A DNA stretch of 64,000 bases from Populus alba (Eukaryota > Streptophyta > Magnoliopsida > Malpighiales > Salicaceae): contig NC_133295.1 of the NCBI RefSeq assembly GCF_005239225.2, forward strand, positions 10,044,001 through 10,108,000, written 5' to 3'. Below are positions 36,926 to 49,400 of the stretch, piece by piece. The notes under the pieces are model-generated. The model was not told the origin of the DNA and did no database searches. It saw only the letters and a program-made list of their open reading frames with translations. The number at the start of each line of letters is the position of its first letter. The stretch's first letter is position 1. The position numbers and the translations under genes were made by a program.

Positions 36926-38519
36926 AGATGAACTTGCAACTGATGAACCACTAACATGGCTCTAGGTCTCCATCATCAATCTCCTTAAAACATCAAAATT
37001 CTCAACACAAATGTTCTTTTTTCTCAGCACTAACATGACTTTGTGTTAAATGTTCTTTTTTCGCAATCCAAACCAACACACATTTAATCATATGCTAGCA
37101 AAAACATTCAAATTGTCTTATATAACTTAAATGACATCTAAATGCCTATTTGATGAAAATACTTTGAAGTTCTCATTAATTTCATTTCAATAATTAGACT
37201 ATATGAACACCATCATTAAAATTCACATTTTGGTCCCAAAAATCATTTCCAGATCTTTAACACATTGTATTATTTATTTTGAATTATTTTTAATGTGTCA
37301 CTGGTTTTTGAATTGTGATGAATCTTTGTTTGTTTGATAAATAAGTGATTTTTTTTTTTTTTTTTATCTGACATGTCATTGATTTATATTTTTCATAGTC
37401 TAAAATTGGCCAAGCTATTATAAATCATATTTAGATTTATCCTCATATTTAGTACCTAAGGTATTTCCATTTTGTATTGTAAATATTGATGTGGTGTATA
37501 TTTTCACATTTCTTACTTTTGATGCTTTATGTTTTTCTTATAACTCAAAATTAGCTTAGAAATTGTAAATTATAATTATGTTTTTCCTTCGAACATCGCA
37601 TTAATAGTAAAACAAATTTCAATGTATTTTTGCATCCATGCCTCTTTTTTGTTGATTAGTATTTTTCTTATAACTCAAAATCAGCTAATAAATTATAATT
37701 TATAATTAGATTTTTTTTAGATGCTGAATTAAGGGTAAGTGAGATGATTTTAGATCCATGATCCTATTTTCATGTTTTGCCTTTTGATTTGATAAATATA
37801 TTTGATTTGGATCAACATGAATTCCACATAATCCTATTAGGAGCAAGAGGTGGCCTTCGATTCCATTTCGAACATACACAGGAGAAAATGGACCATAGCA
37901 CAATTGACCATAGCCTTCCTCTCGGATCCAAAGCCTATATGCAAAAGAGTGAGGATTATGCTTATTATTAAGTCGAGATCTCAAATTTACTGTCTTAAAT
38001 CTTAGTATCCTTTACCTTTAACAATACAAGCAACACATCAGTTCTAAATAAATTATTAGCATGTAAATATAATAGGTATATTTTTACCATTAAAACAAAC
38101 ACAAATGAGCTTATCTCAAGTAGAATGTTTTAAGATGATTTTAATTTTTTTTTAAATATAATTAATCTTTTATCTAGAATTTTTATAGACCAATTAAAAT
38201 TTTTAGTTACTCTAAAACTAAATATCAATATCTTTTTATATTTTTAACTTTTTTATCTTAAGTTCAAGAAGATGTCCCACACAATATTTATTTTTTTATT
38301 AGATCACACCGATTACAATTGTTTGGTCATAATAATTAATTATTTTACACCAAACACGCCTCTCATTGCTACTCAATATATATCAAAATCGTTTGAACAA
38401 GATTTACAATATCAATCGGAAGAAATTAAAGCATTATGCTGGCATAAATAAATGAAACTTATTATAATTATAATTAATTTAATAATCACAACAATGGAGT
38501 GAGTGGTGTCAACAAATGT

Positions 38520-38554
<35 letters not shown>

Positions 38555-39655
38555 TATATATATAACAAGTTAACTATTAAAATTTTATGATTTTGTGAAT
38601 CAATATACATCTAATATGTCAAATCGGATTAAAACTCAAAAACTAGTAAAATCGATCAAACTCGATAAAATTGGACCGATTTTATGAATTTAAAAAAAAT
38701 ATAAAATTATGCATTCTGGTAATTTGTATCATAACATTTTCATTATTCTAAATTTATATCTTACAAAACTTGTGCAATTTGATAATCAAATGCTTGAGTT
38801 TGAGTATAATTATTATAATTTTTTTAACGATACAAGTTATTTGTGGATTTTATTTCTGTATAATTAAAATACATATTCATTTTTCACAATTTCTTATGTA
38901 AACTATTAACATATCAATTTATATATTACTATGTTTTAGCTATCAAATATATAAAATAAAAGTTGTAAATTGGCATGCTTGACCCTTTGAGTAATTAATG
39001 TTAAATGGTTTATCAAAATTTAAAAGGACTCATTTCTTGTAAATGATGAAGTAAGTGGGTCGATTAGTTAATTTATCAAAGAAGTAGATGAATCAATGTG
39101 AATAAAATAAAAATACTTGGAATTTTCTATTGTTTATTTTATTTTTATTTTAATTGTGTTATATTGTTAATTATTACTTGATTGAAATTATTAATATATA
39201 ATTAGTTAAAATATTTTACTTATAATTTTATAATTCAAGTTTATATTGTATATTCTATATCATGTTAAAAAAAATATTTTTAATAACTTTGGTGTAGACC
39301 CTTGCATGTTTGTATATACTCCACAGCTTCTTGTCTTCTGTTTACAACTCTCTATGCAGTTAATTAGACCTTACAAGCTCCAAATTATTGATTCGTAGAA
39401 AATTCTTCTTCATAGTGCTTGAGTTCATAAAACTCCTTTTTTTTAATTCGAAACAGCGTTGGATACATCCAAATTATCCACAATATTTATTCCAAAATGG
39501 ATTCATAATGTACGTATCTAACTTTATGTTTTCTTTTCTAGTTAAAATATCAAAATATTATTTGGCCAACTCATACCTTTGAAGATTTAATTTTTTTGTT
39601 TAATTTTTAAGGTAGTAAATGTATTCCAAGGAATATGTTGACAGCACAATTTAAA
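36417..39655. other. Gene-free AT-rich interval
   Basis: Includes (TA)n tracts at 36898-36925 and about 38519-38565. 37480-37740 has a small diverged direct repeat around TTTTTCTTATAACTCAAAAT (two copies about 140 bp apart). No coding region or named element is supported. Confidence 0.5.
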
Positions 39656-39830
39656 TAGTATTTGGAAACGATGATTGAAACTGTGTTTTTTAAAAAATTT
39701 AAAATATATTTTATTTAAAATTAATTTTATTTCATATTTTTATATCGTTTTAATATGATAATGTTAAAATATTTAAAAAATTTTAAAAAATATTATATTA
39801 TGTATTTATAAATAATAAATATTTTAAACT
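39656..39830. repeat. MITE-like AT-rich repeat, diverged copy
   Basis: Resembles 34757-34935 with GTATTTGGAAACGATGATTG at the edge and the TAAAATATTTAAAAAATTTT block. Assignment is tentative. Confidence 0.4.
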
Positions 39831-39881
39831 GCATGCATCCATCTATTTATTTCTTATCTTAGAAATTAGAATTATTCCCTA

Positions 39882-40073
39882 TTCTTTTCCTAGATTTAGC
39901 TCCGAAAATTCGAATCAACTCCAACGGTCTTAATAAGAAGAAGTCTCCCCATAGAAAAATTGTAACAAAAACTAACTGTTTTTCAACAATGACATCAAAG
40001 ACACTGTTCTTTTCCTAGATTTAGCTCCGAATAATCTATTCAACTCCAACGGTCTTAATATGAAGAAGTCTCC
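39882..40073 (+). repeat. Direct duplication, about 68 bp repeated with 125-bp offset
   Basis: TTCTTTTCCTAGATTTAGCT, CAACTCCAACGGTCTTAATA and GAAGAAGTCTCC occur in the same order from 39882 and again from 40007. The second copy ends about 500 bp before the U-box gene, so the duplication lies within its upstream region. Confidence 0.9.
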
Positions 40074-40410
40074 TTCCTGCTTCCGAGAGGACAGCATTTT
40101 TCCTTAAGAAATAAGTCATAATAATAATATCTCAAGCCATCTCATCTGCATGCTACATTGTTTTGAATAATCTGACTCCCCGTTCTCGAAGCAACACGTC
40201 GTCTGATCATTGGGCCACGTTTCAAGGAGTCGGCTGGTAGGACCCACTTGCATCCCCTCACTCTAACAGGTCCGTACACCAACAACCCTATCCAAATAAA
40301 TAACAAGGATCCAAGAAGCAGCACTTGCCCAACGCCATCTATCCACCTGTTCTCGCATTTTTGAATGTCAAAACTAGCCGTCAGCTCAAGTGCCTTAGAC
40401 GCTTGCTTTT

Positions 40411-40572
40411 TCACCACGTGTCCAGGAAGATTTTCTTAGCTACTCCACCCTCATATATACGTCCGAATCCTCCTCCCACTTTCAACCCAAAGAAAATCAC
40501 ACTACACCCGAAGCGAAACAGAACAGAACAAAACCAGAGTAAAGACAGAGGGTCCTCTGTTTTTCACTTGAA
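40411..40572 (+). promoter_or_regulatory. Promoter of the PUB18/19-like gene with ABRE/G-box and TATA
   Basis: CACGTGTC, an ABA-response element and G-box, is at 40415-40422, and a TATATA box is at 40454-40459. That places the transcription start about 30 bp further on and the leader near 85 bp. The arrangement fits the ABA- and drought-induced expression reported for Arabidopsis PUB18/PUB19; induction of this gene is inference. Confidence 0.6.
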
Positions 40573-42627
40573 ATGATTCTAAAGTTTGACCAAACTGATC
40601 GCCGGATTCTCACATTCCCGGCGGTTCATCCCTGTGAAGGAATCTCCCCAGCAACCCTTCTCAGCTCTTTGATCGATCTCTCTCAAAACATATGCAATTA
40701 CCAATCAAAGTTGTTCGCTACACAAAGGAAAAATGCCCGTGAAGCCATTCGACAAATCGGTCTTCTTCTTCTATTTTTCGAGGAAATAAGGGACCGTGGA
40801 TTGGTTCTTTCTGATTCGGCCCTTCTTTGCTTCTCTGAGCTCCACCATGCCTTTCAGAAAGTCCAGTTCTTGTTGGAAGATTGTACGCGTGAAGGTGCAA
40901 GGTTATGGATTCTAATGAAGTGTCAACTAGTTGCTACGCATTTTCGAGCACCAATTCGAGAAATTGCGACAGCTCTTGATGTTTTGCCATTGAATTTGAT
41001 TGATGTCGGAGGTGAAGTGAAGGAGTTGGTTGGATTAATAGCAAAGCAAGCACGTAAGGGTAAATTTGAGCCAGACCCTGTAGATGAATGGGCCTCGAAA
41101 CAAGTGTTTTCGGTTTTGGATCATTTTCAGATGGGAGTTGAGCCTGATTCCAGCTTAATGAAACGGGTTCTTGATAATCTTGAGATTAGGAACTGGAATG
41201 ATTGTAACAAGGAAATCAAGTTTTTGGAAGAACAAATTGGTTTTCAGTGCTCCGATTGTGATGAAAGAGAGGTTCCATTTCTAAGCAGCTTGTTGGGGTT
41301 AATGAGCTACTGCAGGGGAGTGATTTTTGAGACATGGAATAATCGCAACAATGATCAAAGCGATGCCAGGCACAGCATCGAGGCCCTTAGTTGCATAAAT
41401 CGTGAAGATTTTCGATGCCCGATCTCACTTGAGCTGATGACTGATCCAGTAACTGTATCGACTGGGCAGACTTATGATCGGTCTTCGATTGAAAGATGGC
41501 TCAAAGCTGGAAATATGACCTGTCCGAAAACAGGTGAGAGGCTTACGAGCACCGAGTTAGTTCCCAACACCACTCTTCGAAAGCTGATCCAGCAGTTCTT
41601 CGCCGAGGTAGGCATTTGTGCGTCCAAATCAGGAAGCCGGAGTCGAGACGTAGCCAGGACTATCTCTCCAGGTAGTCCTGCTGCAGCAGAGGCGATGAAA
41701 TTTCTTTCAGGGTTTCTTTCAACAAGGCTGGTTTCCGGTTCAAGTGAGCAGAAAACAAAGGCTGCTTATGAAATTCGGTTTCTTGCAAAATCAAACATTT
41801 TTAATAGATCTTGTTTGATTGAAGCAGGCACAATCTTACCTCTCATAAACCTTTTATCCTCTTCTTTAGACCGTCACGCACAAGAGACTGCTCTCTCAGC
41901 TCTGCTGAAGCTCTCGAAGCATACTTGTGGTAAGAAAGAGATGATCGAGAGCGGTGGATTGAAGCCAATTCTTGCAGTTCTTAAAAGAGGGCTGAGTTTG
42001 GAAGCAAAGCAAATGGCAGCCGCCACAATTTTTTACCTTGCTTCCGTGAAGTCATATGGGAAATTGATAGGAGAAACACCTGAAGTAGTTCCAGCTCTCG
42101 TGGAACTGATCAAGGATGGGACCACTTGTGGCAAAAAGAATGGAGTCGTGGCAATTTTCGGCCTGCTTCTACACCCAGCGAATCATCAAAGGGTGCTTGC
42201 ATCCGGTTCTGTTCCATTGCTGATGGATATCCTGTCATCCTCAAATAACATTGAACTTATAGCAGATTCACTAGCAGTTTTAGCAATCATAGCTGAAAGT
42301 GTTGATGGGACATTAACAATCCTGCAAACTTCAGCTTTATCTACAATCCCAAGGATCTTGCGTTCTCTGCCATCTAGAACTGCGAGGGAGTATTGCGTTA
42401 CTGTTCTGCTAAGTTTATGCAAAAACGGTGGTGCAGAAGCGATTGCGATTTTGGCAAAGGACCATAATCTCATGAGCTCCCTATATTCACTTCTAACAGA
42501 TGGGACTTCTCATGGTAGCAGCAAGGCTCGTGCTCTGATAAGAATTCTCCATAAATTTCATGGAACAAGCTCCTCGGGAATGAATGCTTCAGCAGTTCCA
42601 TGTGAACGACCGGTTCATGTTCGGTAA
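40573..42627 (+). CDS. PUB19: U-box/ARM-repeat E3 ubiquitin ligase, PUB18/PUB19 type
   Basis: A single-exon gene of 684 codons, close to the length I recall for Arabidopsis PUB18 and PUB19, which are also intronless. The order is an N-terminal UND domain (about 25-250), a U-box (about 276-350) with DFRCPISLELMTDPVTVSTG followed by TYDRSSIERW and CPKTGERL, and an ARM-repeat C-terminal half (about 385-660). The U-box recruits E2 and the ARM repeats usually bind substrate. The opening, DRRILTFPAVHPCEGIS, is typical of this pair. Arabidopsis PUB18/19 dampen ABA-driven stomatal closure and drought response; one reported PUB18 target is Exo70B1. The Pro and Trp residues expected for E2 contact are in place. 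The first ATG is used and no in-frame upstream ATG is close. PUB18 versus PUB19 cannot be settled by eye. Confidence 0.93.
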   Translation: MILKFDQTDRRILTFPAVHPCEGISPATLLSSLIDLSQNICNYQSKLFATQRKNAREAIRQIGLLLLFFEEIRDRGLVLSDSALLCFSELHHAFQKVQFLLEDCTREGARLWILMKCQLVATHFRAPIREIATALDVLPLNLIDVGGEVKELVGLIAKQARKGKFEPDPVDEWASKQVFSVLDHFQMGVEPDSSLMKRVLDNLEIRNWNDCNKEIKFLEEQIGFQCSDCDEREVPFLSSLLGLMSYCRGVIFETWNNRNNDQSDARHSIEALSCINREDFRCPISLELMTDPVTVSTGQTYDRSSIERWLKAGNMTCPKTGERLTSTELVPNTTLRKLIQQFFAEVGICASKSGSRSRDVARTISPGSPAAAEAMKFLSGFLSTRLVSGSSEQKTKAAYEIRFLAKSNIFNRSCLIEAGTILPLINLLSSSLDRHAQETALSALLKLSKHTCGKKEMIESGGLKPILAVLKRGLSLEAKQMAAATIFYLASVKSYGKLIGETPEVVPALVELIKDGTTCGKKNGVVAIFGLLLHPANHQRVLASGSVPLLMDILSSSNNIELIADSLAVLAIIAESVDGTLTILQTSALSTIPRILRSLPSRTAREYCVTVLLSLCKNGGAEAIAILAKDHNLMSSLYSLLTDGTSHGSSKARALIRILHKFHGTSSSGMNASAVPCERPVHVR

Positions 42628-43060
42628 TTTTTATCCATCGCACCTTCAATTCCTTTTTGTCCTTGTAAATACATACATTACAGATTGATGATGATTTTTT
42701 TCCCTTGGAGTATAATGCAATTAGCACAGTTTTTGTAAGAGCTAATTGCTATATCCGCTGTATATTGTTCATCAATTATTTACCAGATATCTGTGTACTT
42801 TGGTTCTTTTCTGTAATACTAGATAAGATGGTGTAAGAGTTACCTGATGTAGTGGATTACATACTAGTTTCTGTTAGAGTTTTCGATTTGTATTCTCTTG
42901 CTTCAAAGACAAATTTGATGGAAGTAGCGGAAGGAATGTCAAAACCTGACAGCGACATAGACAGTACTTGTAAGTGCTATCCTAGTCATTTTTTAATACA
43001 TCAGAATTACGGTTTTAACTCTCTCAAAAAAATTATCGTCATCAAGTCATGTAAAAACTT
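42628..43060. other. 3' flank of the U-box gene
   Basis: Probable 3' UTR with TTGTAAATACATACATT near 42665. No other gene is seen. Confidence 0.5.
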
Positions 43061-43910
43061 AACTAGAAATGAGTTTTGAGAATGTTATTATTGGTACGAT
43101 AAATATTATTATTTTTATTATAATGAATATTGCTAATATAATAGTTGATAAATTTGAAAAAATATTATTAATATTGGAATATAATTGTAGATTTGATTTG
43201 AATGTTGAAATTAAAAATTATAAGAATTTACATCAGATATGTTTAATATTATTATTAATATTATTGTCATTATTATTAGTATTATTGATATAATTATTAA
43301 AAAAAATTAAAAATATTATTACTATTGAAAAAAACTATAAATTTGATTTGAAGGGTAAAATTAAAAAATTATTGTTGTTGTTGTTGTTGTCATTGTCGTC
43401 ATCGTTATTATTATTATTATTATTATTAGTGTTATTCTTATTCTTAATATTGTTATTATTTTTATTATTATTAAATTTTTTAAAAAATTATTATTATTAA
43501 AGAAAAACCATAAATTTGATTTAAAGGGATTAAAAACTATAATAACTTGGGTAAGATAAGTTTAATATTATTATTATTATTATTAGGGGAACCAAACCCC
43601 AGAAACTTGGGTCTGACTGAGACGCAAGACCCAAGTTTGTAATATATAGTATTATTCTTATCATTATCATTAATAATGTTTTTAAAAAATATTATTACTA
43701 TAAAAAAATCATAAATTTGATTTCAAGGAATAAAATACTATAAGAACTTGGTTAGATAAGTTTAATATTATTATTAATATTAAAAATATTACTATTAATA
43801 TTAATATTATAATTAATATTATGAATATTACTCTTGGGTCAGGCGTTGCAGCTAGACCTAAAGCTTTTGGGTTTACCTTTACAGATAGACTTAACGCTTT
43901 TGAATATTAG
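43061..43910 (+). repeat. Degenerate tandem array with embedded ATT microsatellites
   Basis: Four or more units of about 150-200 bp each carry an AAATTTGATTTGAAGGGTAA-type block (about 43190, 43335, 43515, 43714), then ACTTGGGTAAGATAAGTTTA or a diverged form, then (ATT)n. At 43603-43638 a perfect 12-bp inverted repeat AAACTTGGGTCT/AGACCCAAGTTT surrounds a 12-base loop. A related CTTGGGTCAGGCGTTGCAGC phrase lies at about 43835. No coding is seen. Confidence 0.75.
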
Positions 43911-44199
43911 TATTTTTTGATATTTTTTATTGCAAAAACAATTAGCCCATAGTGTAGTGCAGGCCACCCCCACTAGTAATGTCTATTATGGATCCGATAC
44001 ATGTACAAATTATATTTATATATACATGATTTTAAAATGGCCATGTTTAATATAAATAGTAAGGAACATACTACATAATCAGTATTCATATCATTTATAG
44101 CAACTTAGACTAGGTCATATCAATTAAACAATAATCATTAAGTTACATAAAGAAGGATATATGATTCTTTTTATTATAATCATATGAAATTTGTAAGTT
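43911..44199. other. Short spacer, possibly the start of the copia remnant
   Basis: AT-rich, no readable domain. Confidence 0.35.
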
Positions 44200-44760
44200 T
44201 GTTTATTGGGTAAGATGACCAAAACACTCTTTACTGAAAGAGTGAAAGATCTAGTGAATTGTACGTGGACCAAAAAGAATTCGTGTCATAGATGGATATA
44301 CATGTTTCATCATTAATGACCATATCAGATATGGTCATGTGTATTTGATGAAATCTTGAATCATTTGAAAGATTTAAATAATTCAGACATGAAGTTGAAA
44401 AACAAATTAAAAAGAGTATTAATATACTCCAATCGAATTAAGGTGGTGAATATTTCAACAAGAATTTTCAAGATTGTCTCACAATGAACACCTTATGAAA
44501 CACCATAATATAATGGAGTTTTTAAATGGAAAAATTATATTCTATTGAATATGATATGGTTCATGATGAACTGTATAGACTTTCCTCTTTTTTATAGGGC
44601 TATATTATATAAACCAGTGCTTACCTTTTAAAAAAGATTCCATTAAAATTTATTGATAAGAATTTATATGAGATATGGAATGTTAGAAGACCAATTTTAT
44701 CATTGGATGTTGTTGCTAGAACTTTTTCTTCAAACTACGTCAAATGTTTATGATAATTTA
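44200..44760 (+). mobile_element. Decayed Ty1/copia fragment (GAG-pre-integrase and integrase)
   Basis: In broken frames the translation follows copia polyprotein order: GKMTKTLFTERVKDLVN-like, a GYIYMFHH-like stretch from the core, FDEILNHLKDLNN, KRVLIYSNRIKVV followed by frame-shifted EYFNKNFQDC, and a late AYLLKKIPLKFIDK with YEIWNVRRP. Those are the segments around the integrase core and its C-terminal side. Stops and indels are frequent. No reverse transcriptase or LTR was found next to it. Confidence 0.65.
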
Positions 44761-44949
44761 TTGCTGGTTGCTAATGTATTCTTATGCTAATATTAACTTT
44801 TCTAGTGTAAACACCTTTTTTAATTTCAGGTATCTAAATTTGATCATGCTTCTTGTATATGATATTAATTTGGATTTTCATAGCCTTCATTTGACAAAAG
44901 TTTCTTTGCACATTAAAGATAGCAAGATGTGAATCATTTGAATATATAT

Positions 44950-46465
44950 GTATATAAAAGGTTCAATTTGGAGAGTTAAATTAAAAAAATAATAATATCA
45001 ATTTACTAATTTGATTAAAAAACCTTATAACAAACTAAACCTAACAAGAAAATTTTATATGATTTGATTATAAAGTCTATAAACCAAACCCAATAAAAAA
45101 AATTTGAAAGCCTGATTTAATGTAAGCTCATTTAAAAAAAAATCCAAAAAACCCATATTTGATGGGATTAAACTTCCCAGTTTTATGACAAAAAAACTGA
45201 ATTTCACTAGACCGAACCAGTTTGGTTTGAACCAGAATTCGGTCTGGTTTGCTTTATATTTTCCCAAATTTAGGTTATGGTTTGAACTAGAATTCAGTCT
45301 AGTCGGTTCGATTGATTTGCCCTAATTGTGTGGGTTTAATGTGATCTCACAAGGATGGATGGCTGTGGTTTTATCATACTTGAAAAGAGAAACAAAAAGC
45401 CTTCAGAAAGTTTAGTTTAATTTCCTTATCGTAACCTTTGATTTCTAACCACATTAATCTTCAACTAGCACTACGATGGGCCTTGTTTTTATTTCTTTTG
45501 CCATATTACGGGAAAAAAAATCAGTTTTTTATTATCGTTTTATTAACTAGTCTCCCTTCAACTTTTCTAATTGCTCCACAGTTCCACGGCGTAATTAGTT
45601 CACCCGAGTTTAATGTTAGATTGGAGTCTAGCTCCAAAATTTAATGATAAATCTGTTGATTTTTCCCAAATTTTATCATCAAAAAATGTTCAAACCCTCT
45701 CCCTTTTTGACAAAAAATAGCGGGTCTGACAAAAAAATAAAATAAAAAACAGAGCTCCAGTCCAGCCGTGATGGTTTCTTATCAAAAGCACTCTGTGGCC
45801 ATGGAAACAACACAGAGTGATAAGTTGGCAGACAGGAGGCGGTTTAGCATCTTGACCTGTAACCAGAGTCTCCTAGCATACTAAGCAATCATAATTTCAA
45901 CCAAACCTAATTAAAATATTTCGATATGTCAATTATCTGTCTTGATGCACCAACACCACCAACTGGAAGTGTGCATATACACACCATGTCCTTTCCCTAT
46001 GAAAACATGCCCTTTTATTTTTACCTCACACTAAAAAAAAAAAAAACATGGAAATTTTAGATGTCATCTCGTTTCATTGCCAAGCAGTGAGAGGATCTTT
46101 GAAAAATACAAGAAAAGTAAAATATTTAACGTAAGAGATACACCAAGGGAATAGAAGGAGCAGTACCAATCAACTGAGTTCTAGCAATGTTGGTAGCTAT
46201 ATAGACCTTATGCATGAAGTAATCAAGCCAGTCTAGCATGAGAGGCCATTTGAAAAAAATACACATCTTAAAACCACCCCAAAAAATATTACAAGAATAG
46301 AGCAGCTAAATAACTTTACCTCGATAAAGCTGGATGTGACAGCCCCTCACCTATATCCAACATCATCTTTCTTCCCCTTTTAGTATCATATATCTCCTTT
46401 GTCTTCAAGGTTTATGTTGGGCCATCAAAAACCTTGAAACAAACTATCACAATTGTTCATATCCT
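44950..46465. other. Gene-free interval downstream of the kinase
   Basis: Near 45170-45326 there is a GAACCAG/GGTTCGATTGATTTGCCC stretch ending in CCCTAA, similar to one end of the hAT-like element at 19323. Its partner end was not found. 46070-46465 is probably 3' UTR of the kinase gene. Confidence 0.4.
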
Positions 46466-49400
46466 TCAAGGGCCTCGATGCCTGCGGAAGCAAAAACAAC
46501 CCCCTTGTTGATCAGGAGGGATCATGCCTCCACCTTTTGTTACGTCAATGGCCTCCAACATGGAGACAACCTCATCCATCTCAGGCCGCTTGTCGGGGTT
46601 AGCATCCCAGCAACGCTTCATTACATTTGCTAGAGAGCTTGGGCAACACCTTGGTATCTCTGGTCTTAGATTCTACAGTTGCAACATGGGAAAAACATTA
46701 AACAACGGATTATTCCTTTTATTTGTTTAAACAAAACCTTGGGTGGCATTGCCAGAAATGAATGGGATAGGAGAATGTGCCTGACCTGGCGGACCACAGC
46801 TGAAGTTACTTCTGCGAAACTAAGATCAGGATAAGGCATGTCACAGCAATATATCTCCCATAAACAGATGCCAAAACTGTACACATCGCATTTCCTGTTA
46901 TATGGATTGCCATTGAGAACCTGTAACCAGCCATATAATGAGACACTGATCACAACCATATACTGAGACACTGATCTTTAACCTATCAATGTTTCTTTTT
47001 AGTCAACTAAGAAAAACAAGTTCAAACCCTATTTTGCAAAGTTGAATTACTCAAGTTATGTAAAAGCCAAATCTTTCAATCATTTACACAAAATGGGACA
47101 ATATGAAAATTGGTGAGAACAAGAAGGTTTTTAAATGGAAGCTATGCCTTTGCCAGTGATGCATCCCCTTCATAATAAACATCCTAACACTTGTCAAAAA
47201 TGATTCTACTGATTGCGTTTTCAGTGAATCATGAGATAAATTGAAGGTAAACTCTTCACCTCAGGAGCCATATATCCGAGTGTTCCTGTCTCCCCAGTCA
47301 TATCATTAGGATTTGAAGCCTCAATACGGGCAACACCGAAGTCAGCAATTTTTACAGTCCGTGTCTTATCCAATAGCATGTTTTCAGTCTTTACATCTCT
47401 GTGAACAATTTTCTGAGAATGAAGGTAATTTAACCTACACCATACAGTCAATTTGCATTCATTTCACTTGTTAGCCTGAGAAATAAGTAATCACTCTTGA
47501 ACTGCCTAGATATAATTCGCGAAAAGAAATAAAATAAAAAAAGAAGAGACGATAATGCTAATACCCTCTTGCAAGATCAAGTGCCAGCTCAACAACAACT
47601 TTAAAAGCTAGCTTTCTTCTCCTGTTTTTTATAAGGTATGATTTCAGGGCACCCCCAGGAAGATACTCCACAACAACACAACATATATTATTTGGCATCC
47701 CAATTTGACCATTCGCAGTTTGTATTTGTAGCTCTGCTGAACCCATTGTTGCCCCTATAAACTGCACTACAAAGACCAAATTCAGTATAAATAAGTTAAC
47801 GCAAGCAAGCTATACTATCGTATCTAAGCCACTTGAATTAAAATGGTCAAGGTCTGGAATGTTCATAATTTCAAACAGATAGACTGATGTTAGCAATCAG
47901 CAACAATTCTTTTATATAACATATCTAAAGTGACAAGAGTTGATTATAGGATTTTGGCGATATAACATCAGCAAAGCCAAGGGAAAGCCAAGGTATCAAG
48001 AAAGAGCGGATCACCTTGGACAACAGGAAAAAGACAATAATTTAATTCATGGAGCAAGGTGCATTGAACTTGAAACAAAATTTTATTCTTTGGATTAGGA
48101 AAAGACATACCAAATGCAATCTTACAAATGAGTTGCAGAAACAAATTGAAGCAAACTAATGCTAACCTAGAAAATAGGAGCATGAGTGATGGAGGACTTA
48201 ACAATGATTTTTGGAATTTCAGTTTGGAAAGAGAACCAGTGAGTTATGTACTTTTATTTTCTTATTTGTTTGACTCGTAATCCAATCACATGTTTTGGAG
48301 TTGGCCATCTGATGATAATTTAAGCCATGTACAATTTCTCTATAATTTCTACACACCTCTTCTCTCATCACTTCTTTCTACTCTTCTACCCTTTCTCCTC
48401 TGAATTATTGTGTGAAAAAAAACTTTTCAAGGTGTCAAAGAATCCCAACCAGTTTTATGATTGAAGATCTAAAGCAATCAATTCATTTTTTCACTGCTCA
48501 CTTGCAAAGGTAGAGTTGAACAAATACACCAATTCAGCCAAACACATAAAAAATTCTCTATATCCTCATACAACAAATGCTCCAGCAAAACGACATAAGG
48601 AGCAACCTACTGAAACTCAACTGCTGACTAAAGTATATACACAGGCAGTATGAAATAAAGCATTTGAGTCCACTGAAGCGATGGATAAACAATGAGCAAA
48701 TAGGACAAGCCGGATAAAAGGCCCGAAACATGCACTTCCTACAAAAATGAAATATATTCCACCGTGGAAAGCCAAAAAAGAATCAACTCAGTAAGGAAAT
48801 GAACAAAAAAAATACTTATGCTGTAATTCCACTATGCAAACAAAATTTTCATGTTTTCTTACCACATTAAAAAAGGTCAATGAAAAACCAGAATTTAGAG
48901 AAAGAAAGAAAGAAAGAACGGGAACCACAAATCTGCTTAACTGGCTAAAACTGATGAGGAAATCCTCAACAGTTACTAAATTCATTCAACCACTATTCTT
49001 TCTATCCCTTTCTTAAGGAAACAAGTAACATATGCGAAGAGCTTATGATAGCCACCATTAGGCTGAGGACCAGATCATGGCTCTCGGACCAACTCCAACC
49101 AACTGCCCAACCCAGCAAAAACAAGGAAAAGAAAACAAAGAAAGAAACCAGTAGCTGAATCCGATAATGCAATAGTCAACATATGAATAGATAGAAGTAA
49201 AAAAAATAAAAAAATCACAACCTTCATAATAAAGGCGAGATATATGGAAGTCCTCCAAACAGTTAGAACGTAAATTAAGGCCATGGCTATCTCAAACATA
49301 TATATCAGATTTATAGATGATCACAAACATATAAAAAAGAAAATTTTAAAAAGTTGAAAGCGACCTTAGTAACATTTGGATGATCAAGCTTATGCCAAAC

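Noticed and set aside
47968..49299. Open frames inside the large second intron of the kinase gene
   Set aside because: Flanked by well-phased kinase exons; no domain and no splice signals linking them.
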